DNA from: an uncultured Eggerthellaceae bacterium
GTDB taxonomy: Bacteria; Actinomycetota; Coriobacteriia; Coriobacteriales; Eggerthellaceae
DNA: 32,487 nt
Direction of reading: 5' to 3'
Assembly (NCBI GenBank): GCA_904420215.1
Contig: CAJFUR010000097.1
Coordinates: forward strand, 1-32,487
Below, one piece after another: positions 8,162-15,218 of this stretch. The position numbers and the translations under genes were made by a program. The notes beneath the pieces are model-generated. The model did not search any database, was not told the DNA's origin, and worked only from the letters and a program-made list of their open reading frames with translations. The stretch's first letter is position 1. The number at the start of each line of letters is the position of its first letter.

Positions 8162-9366
8162 CCCTCCTTCACGTCAACCTGGCAGCTACGCAGCACGTTG
8201 AGTGCGGCAACATGCCGCCCGGGCGTGGTTCCGGCGCAGCATGCCGCATCCACCGCAAGGGGCAGCTCGGGCGCAAGGGCTTTCACAAGCAACGCGTTCG
8301 ACACCACGCAGATGTCGGTGCACAGCCCCACGAACTCCACCGAGGCCACCTCGCCCGCCGCGAACCGGCACGCAAGCTCCATCGCCAGTTCCATGCTGCC
8401 GAACGTGGGCTTGCGAAACACCTTGGCGTCCCGCAGGCAGCGCACTTCGTCCAACTCGGCGGGAAACTCCCACCCGGGCGTCCCTTCGATGCAATGCAGC
8501 ACGGGGAGCTTCTCGCCCTCCTGCATTTCCAGATAATCGCCCCCGTGCGTGTCCTGCGTGAAGTACACTTCGCCGGCAAAGGCGCACGCCTTTTCCACCA
8601 ACCCGGGCAGCATCGCCTGCGCTTCGGCGGTGCCCAGAGAACCCGTCACGAAGTCGTTCTGCACGTCCACCACCACCAGCACGTTCTCCGCCGCGGTGCT
8701 TTTCCGTGCGCGGTGCTGCCGCCAGCTTTTCCGCACGTCGTCGCACAGCGCGCGGGCGGCCTCCGTGCGCAGGTAGCGCTCATCGAAGCCGGCATCGCCC
8801 AAGCGGAAGCGGTCGAGCGCGTCGGCGTCCTTGAACGCACGGTAAAGCAGCACGGCACGCTCGGGCGGCAGAGGCGCAAGCCCGTGCGCCGTTTCCGCAC
8901 TCATAGCCGCGCTTTTGGAAACCTCGTCTTCACCCAAGGCGTCGTCGCGGTCGTGGTACGCCATAATCGCGTAGCTCGTCGGGCGAAACGCCCAGCCCGC
9001 TTCTGCGGAAAGGTCGCGGTAGTACGCCGCCGCCCGTGCGCCGTGCCCCACGTCCAGCCCGTCGTCGTTGCGGCGGCTGTCGTGGAACACCGCACAGGCG
9101 CACAGCGTTTCCGCCTCGTCGGCGGACAGCCCCTCGCGCTCTGCGATGAGCAGGCACAGCAGCAGCACGCGCGCGCAATGCCGCTTCGTGTGCAGCCCGT
9201 CGTCGTCCAACCCGAACGTCACCTCGTCGTTGAGGAAGCGCGCCCAGCGCACGTACGCATCGCGCAAGCGCTCCGGCACCGCCAGCGGCGCAGGGTCGAT
9301 CGGCAACCTGGACGCCGCTCCCGTGCGCGCCGCAGCGCGGGGCGCACGCTCGTCCTGCGCGCTCAT
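8152..9366 (-). CDS. Fusion protein: N-terminal HD-type phosphohydrolase domain plus C-terminal nicotinamidase/isochorismatase-type cysteine hydrolase, 404 aa
   Basis: HD signature 'HTKRHCARVLLLCLLIAEREGLSADEAETLCACAVFHDSRRNDDG...' and a later 'FKDADALDRF'. C-terminal 'VLVVVDVQNDFVTGSLG', 'FTQDTHGGDYLEMQEG', 'EFVGLCTDICVVSNALL' (Asp, Lys region and Cys nucleophile). Overlaps pncB by 10 nt. Confidence 0.88.
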   Translation of the reverse strand: MSAQDERAPRAAARTGAASRLPIDPAPLAVPERLRDAYVRWARFLNDEVTFGLDDDGLHTKRHCARVLLLCLLIAEREGLSADEAETLCACAVFHDSRRNDDGLDVGHGARAAAYYRDLSAEAGWAFRPTSYAIMAYHDRDDALGEDEVSKSAAMSAETAHGLAPLPPERAVLLYRAFKDADALDRFRLGDAGFDERYLRTEAARALCDDVRKSWRQHRARKSTAAENVLVVVDVQNDFVTGSLGTAEAQAMLPGLVEKACAFAGEVYFTQDTHGGDYLEMQEGEKLPVLHCIEGTPGWEFPAELDEVRCLRDAKVFRKPTFGSMELAMELACRFAAGEVASVEFVGLCTDICVVSNALLVKALAPELPLAVDAACCAGTTPGRHVAALNVLRSCQVDVKEGWR

Positions 9367-10211
9367 CGCCCGCTCGCCTTCCGCACGCCTGCCAGCACGT
9401 CGGCAATAAGCCCGTCGAACCCGAACGATTTGCCCGCTATCTCGCGCGGAATGAACAACTCGCCCAAGTTCACGCTCACATACGTCGCATGCTCCTCCTG
9501 CGCAACAAGGCGCATGAGCGCGGGCTTGACAAGCCGGTTGCGCGGCCCTATGCCCAGCTCCAGCACCACGAGCTTCTTTCCGCCCGCACGCTCCAGAAAG
9601 CCCTCGAACGCCTGCCGCTGCGCCCTATCCTCCACGAAACCCGCGCCCTCCATGCGCGGGCGCATGGGAGACCCGCACTCGGGGCACAGCGGCACCAACC
9701 CGGCGGGCACGCGCCCGCCACGCTCCGCCGCCGCCATCTGCCGCAGCTTCTCCACGCTGGAGTAGATGCCGCCATGGCACGGTCGCGAGCACTGCATGGT
9801 GAGCCAGTTGCCCTCCACCTCGTAAATGCGGTCTGCCGCGAAACCCGCCATTTCGAAATGGCATTCGCCGTTGCTCGTCAGCACGAAGTAGTCCTTGCCC
9901 GACACCAGCGCCAACAAGTCGCGCATGACGGGCGTCGGCTCGTAGCTCAGGCAGTAGCGCGCCGCCAGCCGCGCCCAAAAGCCCCACAGCTCCTCGCTCG
10001 TCTCCCACGGATAGCCCATGCCGTGCAGAATGCAGCGCAACCCCCGCGCTTGGCGCAGGTCGCCGAACGTCTCCTGAAACGCCGCGTCGTCGGCGAACAG
10101 GTGCAGCCCCTCCGTGATGGAAAGCCCGTTGCTCGCACCCACCAGCACCGCGTCCGCCTCGCCGATGCGCTGCGCGACAGCCCGCAAATCGTTTTCGTTG
10201 AATCCGCTCAT
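9363..10211 (-). CDS. Sir2/SirTM-like sirtuin, divergent, 282 aa
   Basis: Start ATG at 10211 (MSGFNENDLRAV...), overlapping the upstream stop as ATGA. 'VLVGASNGLSITEGL', 'FVLTSNGECHFEMAGF', 'EVEGNWLTMQCSRPC...CPECGSPM' (4-Cys Zn site), 'LVVLELGIGPRNRLVKPALMRLV'. Confidence 0.85.
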   Translation of the reverse strand: MSGFNENDLRAVAQRIGEADAVLVGASNGLSITEGLHLFADDAAFQETFGDLRQARGLRCILHGMGYPWETSEELWGFWARLAARYCLSYEPTPVMRDLLALVSGKDYFVLTSNGECHFEMAGFAADRIYEVEGNWLTMQCSRPCHGGIYSSVEKLRQMAAAERGGRVPAGLVPLCPECGSPMRPRMEGAGFVEDRAQRQAFEGFLERAGGKKLVVLELGIGPRNRLVKPALMRLVAQEEHATYVSVNLGELFIPREIAGKSFGFDGLIADVLAGVRKASGR

Positions 10212-11194
10212 GCCAATCGTCCCCCTTCGCGCGCCAACTCGGCACGCACGTCTTTCAGCACTTGCGCAATGTCGGCCTGAATCGCCATGCCCTTGCCCTC
10301 TATCTGCGCGGGCAGAAGCGCATGCTTGTCGTTCACCGCCACGTAGCGCGCCTGCGGCAAGCCGTTCGTCAGCGCCCAGAACGGCTCTTGGATGAACATG
10401 GGCGTCATGCGCCCCACGCCCAGCTCGATGAACAGCATCTTTCTCTGCGCGTTGCGCTGGATGCAGTCCGACACCTTCTGGTACTCGTGCTCGTATTTGC
10501 CACCTTGCAGGAAGTTGCCGTAGCCGCGCACCCAGGGGAACAGCTCGGCGCCGCAATGCGGGCAGTGCGGAATCATCTCCGCAGGCACGCTGGTGCCCTC
10601 ACCCATGGCGGCGAACATCCGCTCCACGGGCGCTTCGGCATCCCACGTCTCGTCGCAGCACGGGCGCGAGCATTGGAAGAAGCGGTGGTCGCCCTGAATC
10701 TGGCTCAGCTTGTCCTCGGGGTACAGCTTCGTGAACTGCGTGTCCTGGTTCGTGGTGAGCACGAAGAACTCTCGTCCGTTCAAGATGGCATCCAAATCGA
10801 AGTACGGTTTGCGAATGGGCGCAGTCTGCGTGGTGTGCAAAAACGTGACCAGATAACCCCAGAACTCCTCACGTGTTTTGAAATGGTTGCCGAGCATGCC
10901 GGCGAACGCGCCCTTGAAGCCGTATTTGCGCGCGAACTTGCCGAAGTGCTCGCGAAACGACGGCGTGTCGTCGTAGTAGAAGTCGCCGCCGCCCGCCGCC
11001 GACAGCCCCGACGCGCCGCCCACCACGATGACCTCCGCGCCCTCCACCTCGCGCGCGAATCTGCAGATCTGCTCGCCGTAGGGCGCGGGTTCCACGCGGC
11101 TGAGCGCCACCGCCGTGCCGCCCGCGGCGTAGGTGCCGTACGCGCGCGAGTAGTTCGTCTGCGTCTGCATGACCAAATCTTCGTAGAACGTCAT
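10208..11194 (-). CDS. Sir2/SirTM-like sirtuin, 328 aa
   Basis: Start ATG at 11194 with AAGGAG RBS. 'VIVVGGASGLSAAGGGDFYYDD', 'FVLTTNQDTQFTKLYPEDKLSQIQGDHRFFQCSRPCC', 'CPHCGAELFPW', 'MLFIELGVGRMTPMFIQEPFWALTN'. Strong resemblance to streptococcal/staphylococcal SirTM proteins as remembered. Confidence 0.88.
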   Translation of the reverse strand: MTFYEDLVMQTQTNYSRAYGTYAAGGTAVALSRVEPAPYGEQICRFAREVEGAEVIVVGGASGLSAAGGGDFYYDDTPSFREHFGKFARKYGFKGAFAGMLGNHFKTREEFWGYLVTFLHTTQTAPIRKPYFDLDAILNGREFFVLTTNQDTQFTKLYPEDKLSQIQGDHRFFQCSRPCCDETWDAEAPVERMFAAMGEGTSVPAEMIPHCPHCGAELFPWVRGYGNFLQGGKYEHEYQKVSDCIQRNAQRKMLFIELGVGRMTPMFIQEPFWALTNGLPQARYVAVNDKHALLPAQIEGKGMAIQADIAQVLKDVRAELAREGGRLA

Positions 11195-11445
11195 TGTTCT
11201 TTCTCCTTTTCCGCAATCGCGCACGCCGCGGCGAGCGTGCGCGCCAAACCTCCTGCCACGTACAGGCTTTTTCCCGCCAGATGCGCGGGCGTCTGCAAAG
11301 GAGCCTTGTTCAGGCACGCGTAGAGCGCGTTGCCGCTTTTCGCCGCCATGTCCTAAAGCGGCAGTTTGGTGACGCCGGGGGTCATCTCGCCCACGCCCAG
11401 CTCAAGAAACAGCACGCGCCTTGCGCCGTAGTGCCGTCTTTTTCG
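11191..11445 (-). pseudogene. C-terminal remnant of a third SirTM-like sirtuin with an in-frame amber codon
   Basis: Minus-strand frame ending at TGA 11193-11191: ...GARRVLFLELGVGEMTPGVTKLPL*DMAAKSGNALYACLNKAPLQTPAHLAGKSLYVAGGLARTLAAACAIAEKEKEQ*, collinear with MLFIELGVGRMTPMFIQEPFWALTN... of the neighbour. TAG at 11355-11353. 5' boundary approximate. Confidence 0.75.
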
Positions 11446-11487
11446 TTTCCCATGTTTGACCATCCTTGTTCTATGTGTTAATTTTTC

Positions 11488-11515
11488 AATTACAACTTTA
11501 CCTTATCATGTAATT
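11488..11515. promoter_or_regulatory. Candidate divergent operator between the sirtuin operon and the Rrf2 gene
   Basis: Inverted repeat AATTACA-N14-TGTAATT in a short AT-rich divergent intergenic region. Confidence 0.4.
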
Positions 11516-11606
11516 TTATTAATTGCAACACAGAACACATCGGAGCGGCCGAAGACGTGCAACGGGGCGAGGCAAGCCCGGGGGCCCGAATCGAAGGAGG
11601 GAATTC

Positions 11607-12059
11607 GTGAAATACTCCACACGACTGGCGGACGCCGTGCACATCATGGTGTTCGTCCACCTCGCCGACCAAACCACGCTCACCAGCACGGAAATAGCCA
11701 CGAGCATCCAAACGAACCCCGCTTACGTGCGGCAGCTCATGGCGAAGATGAAAGCAGCGGGGCTCATCGAAAGCGCGCGTGGGCAAGCACGCCCGTCGCT
11801 TGGGCGCGAGCCCGAGGCCATCACGCTTCTGGACGTGTATCGCGCCGTGGAGGGCGACAAGCCGCTGCTGCATCTGGACACGCACACGAACCCCGAATGC
11901 CACGTGGGCGTGTACATTCAGCACGCGCTGCAGGACTACTACAACCAGGTGCAGCGCGACGCCGAAGCCAGCATGAGCGCCATCACGCTGGCAGACGTCG
12001 TTGCCACGTTCCGCAGGAAAAGCGCCCTCGCCGAAAAAGCGCAGGCGCAGAAAGCGTAG
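11607..12059 (+). CDS. Rrf2 family transcriptional regulator (YwnA-like), 150 aa
   Basis: GTG start with AAGGAGG RBS (11594-11600): MKYSTRLADAVHIMVFVHLADQTTLTSTEIATSIQTNPAYVRQLMAKMKAAGLIES...; only one Cys (PECHVG), so not an IscR-type three-Cys Fe-S form. Confidence 0.88.
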   Translation: MKYSTRLADAVHIMVFVHLADQTTLTSTEIATSIQTNPAYVRQLMAKMKAAGLIESARGQARPSLGREPEAITLLDVYRAVEGDKPLLHLDTHTNPECHVGVYIQHALQDYYNQVQRDAEASMSAITLADVVATFRRKSALAEKAQAQKA

Positions 12060-12475
12060 AAACCGGGTGCAAGCCGGAAGCGCTTGCGAACGCATCCGAG
12101 AAGCGCGCCCACTCCCCCAGCACCCGCAGGCACCCCCGGCATCCCTTGCAATCGCCTCTCGAAGTTCAAAACGTTTTCGGCAAACCTGTTAGGAACTTCC
12201 CTTTTCGCGGATGACACCTCCCCTTGCAGAGGATACACTGATGCAGCGAAACAAGCTGCAAGCGCAACGGAGCGCATGGAAAGGGAGTGCAAAAACTTGG
12301 AAACGGCACCGTTCGGCGTGGGCATCCTTGCCTGCGGACTGGCCACAGGGGCAATCGCCGGCCTGGCGGCGTAAAGCACCCCGAAGCCACGCAACGCAAC
12401 GCGGCACAGGCGGCGCACCCCGTCCTTTTTTCGATTCTACGTAACTATAGCAACAAGCTGGGAGAAAGAGCGCAT

Positions 12476-13705
12476 ATGGGGAACTCGGCGAGAACGCAAA
12501 GCGGGCGGCGAGCCTCGGAGCAGGGCGTCATGGTGGCTGCTGCCGTGGTGTCTGCCGTGTTCTACGGCATCTCGGTGCCGCTGTCGAAAATGCTCATGGA
12601 CGACGTCTCCTCGTCGCTCATGTCGGCGCTGCTGTATTTGGGCGCGGGCGCCGGCATGGCGCCGCTCGTCGCCGCGCGTGTACTGGCGGCCAAGCGCGCC
12701 GCGCGCGACGCGGCACCCGGCGTGGCATCCAACGGTGCAGCGCCCGGCAGCACGACCGGCAGCGCAACGTCCGGCAATGCATCCGGCGCGGCGCACGAAG
12801 CCCCGGCGGGCACCGCGCCCCGCGCGCACGCCCCCGCCGCCGACACGTCGCTCACGCGCAAGGAGATTCCCCTGCTCATCGTAATGGTGGCGGTAAACGC
12901 CGCCAGCGCGCTGCTTATGATGTACGGCATCAGCAACGCGTCCGCCGCCAACGCATCGCTGCTGGGCAATTTCGAGATAGCCGCCACCGCCGTCATCGCC
13001 ACGCTGCTGTTCAAAGAAGACATGGGGCGGCGCCTGGCGTGCGCCATCGCCGTCATCACGCTGTCGTGCGCGCTGTTGTCGTTCGAGGGAGCCGACGCGC
13101 TGACGCTGTCCACCGGGTCGCTGCCCATACTGGGCGCATGCGTTTTATGGGGGCTGGAAAACAACATCACGAAAGCGCTGTCGGACAAAGACCCGCTGCA
13201 GCTCACGTGCGTGAAAGGACTGGGTTCGGGCGCATGCGCGCTTGCCGTGGCGGCGGCGCTGGGGCAGATGGACGCCTCGCTAGGCGCCTGCGCGCTGGCG
13301 CTGCTTCTGGGGTTCGCGTCGTACGGGCTGTCCATCGCGCTGTACGTGCGGGCGCAGCGCACGCTGGGCGCCACGCGCACGGGCAACTACTACGCGTGCG
13401 CGCCGTTCGCGGGCGTGGCGTTCTCGTGGCTGTTCTTCGGCTTCAACCTCACCTGGCAGTTCGCGCTAGGACTGGCACTCATGCTGTGGGGCTTCTGGCT
13501 CACGCTGTCCACCAGCCACAACCACGAGCACACCCACCCCGCGCTTCGCCACGAGCACATGCACGCGCACGACGACGGGCACCACTTCCATGCCCACCCC
13601 GGGCTTGACCCTCACGTGGCACACGCGCACCCCCACGAGCACGCCGCCCTCACCCACGCTCACGAGCACACCCCCGACATCCACCACACCCACGCCCATC
13701 GGTAG
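12476..13705 (+). CDS. EamA/DMT family transporter with a histidine-rich C-terminal tail, 409 aa
   Basis: About 10 hydrophobic helices, EamA-like 'GISVPLSKMLM', 'NAASALLMMYGISNASAANASLLGNFEIAATAVIATLLFKE', then a 63-aa tail with 24 His. ATG at 12476. Confidence 0.87.
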   Translation: MGNSARTQSGRRASEQGVMVAAAVVSAVFYGISVPLSKMLMDDVSSSLMSALLYLGAGAGMAPLVAARVLAAKRAARDAAPGVASNGAAPGSTTGSATSGNASGAAHEAPAGTAPRAHAPAADTSLTRKEIPLLIVMVAVNAASALLMMYGISNASAANASLLGNFEIAATAVIATLLFKEDMGRRLACAIAVITLSCALLSFEGADALTLSTGSLPILGACVLWGLENNITKALSDKDPLQLTCVKGLGSGACALAVAAALGQMDASLGACALALLLGFASYGLSIALYVRAQRTLGATRTGNYYACAPFAGVAFSWLFFGFNLTWQFALGLALMLWGFWLTLSTSHNHEHTHPALRHEHMHAHDDGHHFHAHPGLDPHVAHAHPHEHAALTHAHEHTPDIHHTHAHR

Positions 13706-13873
13706 CGCAGGGATCGGAACACGGCAGGCGCATGCAAAACGACGCTCGGCGGGCGCAAGACGCCATGTCACCGCGCGCCCCAGCCAGCAGGCTTCCCCCG
13801 CCGCGGGCGAGCCTTCCGCGTCGCCCGGCGCGCTGGCGCCCGCATGCGCCGCCTCAGCCGTCGGCCCCGTGTC

Positions 13874-14083
13874 TCAGCCGTCGGCTTCGCCGCGGCGCTC
13901 GCGCAGGGCGTCCGCGCACTTCCGGTTTTCCTCGGCCACCACGGCCCCAATCACTTCGTCCACATGGCTGGGAATGCCGAACAGCGTGCGCTGCGAGCAC
14001 AAGCGCACGGGCGCCTTGCCCGTCGCCTCGGCGGCAAGCTGCTGTTGCAAGCGCTCCCAGCGCCTTTCCTCGGAAGTCTTCAT
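13874..14083 (-). CDS. Small hypothetical protein, 69 aa
   Basis: ATG at 14083: MKTSEERRWERLQQQLAAEATGKAPVRLCSQRTLFGIPSHVDEVIGAVVAEENRKCADALRERRGEADG. Non-repetitive, plausible helical composition; no family recognised. Confidence 0.45.
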   Translation of the reverse strand: MKTSEERRWERLQQQLAAEATGKAPVRLCSQRTLFGIPSHVDEVIGAVVAEENRKCADALRERRGEADG

Positions 14084-14364
14084 GCGCCCAGTATAACCCA
14101 ACCCGCAAGCATCCGCGCCTGCTGCCAACACCGCGGCGCCCGCGCCCGCGCGCGCCCCTCCTCCACCCTCCCGCGCGGCCGCCGCAGGCCACCCGCCGGC
14201 GCCCCCCTCCCCATCGTCAAAAGATCGTTGAGCCTCGGAAACGCACGCTCCCCTGTAACGTTTATTTGGCATACTAGTTTGGTTTGTTTTTTGCCGAACG
14301 GCAACGAAACGGAAAAGGCCGCGTGCCCGCAGACGCACGCGCGCAAGCAGAGAGGGAGAAAAGA

Positions 14365-15216
14365 GTGAAGCGGAAACTCATGGCGCTTGCCGCCGCCATG
14401 CTGGTGGCGGCGGGGCTGCTCTGCCTTGCCGGCTGCGGCGGGCAGGACGCCGGGCAGAAGGAGGGCGGGAGCGCATCCGCCAACGCCAACGCCAACGCCA
14501 ACGGCACCGGCACCCTGCGCGTCGGCGTGCGCGCCGACGTGGTGGGCTTCGGCTACTTCAACGAGCGCGCCAACAACTACTACGGCCTCGAGATCGACCT
14601 GGCCCGGGAGCTGGCCAGCCGTCTGGGCTACGCCGACGTGGAATTCGTCACGGTGGAACCGGACACGCGCAAGGACATGCTGCTTGCCGGCGAAGTGGAT
14701 TGCCTGGTGGCGTGCTATTCCATCACCGACACGCGCACGGAAAACTTCGACTTCTCGCCCGCGTACTACCACGACCGGGCGGTGATCATGGTGGAGAACA
14801 GCTCGCTCATCACGGACGTCTCCGACCTCGAGAACAAAACCGTCGGCATCATGTCGGGCTCGAACACTGGCCCGCTTCTGGCCATAAAGCTGCAAGAGCT
14901 GGGCATGATCAGCGAGATCGTCGAAAACGCCGACGAGGGCACCCAGTACGACGGCCTGTACGTCAAGCAGGTTCCCTCCTACGCAGAACTTTCGCGCGAG
15001 CTGGAAGAGGGCACGGTGGACGCCGCCGCCATGGACGGCAACATCACCCAAACCTACATCGACGAGGACCGCAGCATCCTCGACCTCAACATCGCCGACC
15101 AGGAATACGGTGTGGCCACCCAGAAGGGCTCGGCGCTCAGCCAGCCAGTGGCAGACGCCATCCAGTCGATGCTCGACGACGGCACCATCGCCGCCCTGAC
15201 GGAGAAGTGGAACTAG
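14365..15216 (+). CDS. Extracellular solute-binding protein family 3, lipoprotein, 283 aa
   Basis: GTG start after GGGAG RBS. Signal peptide with lipobox (LLCLAGCGG); SBP_bac_3 features 'GTLRVGVRADVVGFGYFNE...NNYYGLEIDLARELASRLGY', 'FDFSPAYYHDRAVIMV', 'LENKTVGIMSGSNTG'. Confidence 0.92.
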   Translation: MKRKLMALAAAMLVAAGLLCLAGCGGQDAGQKEGGSASANANANANGTGTLRVGVRADVVGFGYFNERANNYYGLEIDLARELASRLGYADVEFVTVEPDTRKDMLLAGEVDCLVACYSITDTRTENFDFSPAYYHDRAVIMVENSSLITDVSDLENKTVGIMSGSNTGPLLAIKLQELGMISEIVENADEGTQYDGLYVKQVPSYAELSRELEEGTVDAAAMDGNITQTYIDEDRSILDLNIADQEYGVATQKGSALSQPVADAIQSMLDDGTIAALTEKWN

Positions 15217-15218
15217 CC

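Noticed and set aside
11195-11317. N-terminal extension of the first sirtuin ORF
   Set aside because: Lacks its own RBS and overlaps the sirtuin remnant in another frame; ATG at 11194 has a good AAGGAG.
12084-12374. 96-aa ORF ending in hydrophobic 'FGVGILACGLATGAIAGLAA'
   Set aside because: Weak start context and no homology recognised; could be a small membrane peptide but not supportable from sequence alone.
13850-13890. Short duplicated 'CTCAGCCGTCGGC' segment
   Set aside because: Two 13-bp copies at the end of a small ORF; too short and GC-biased to interpret.
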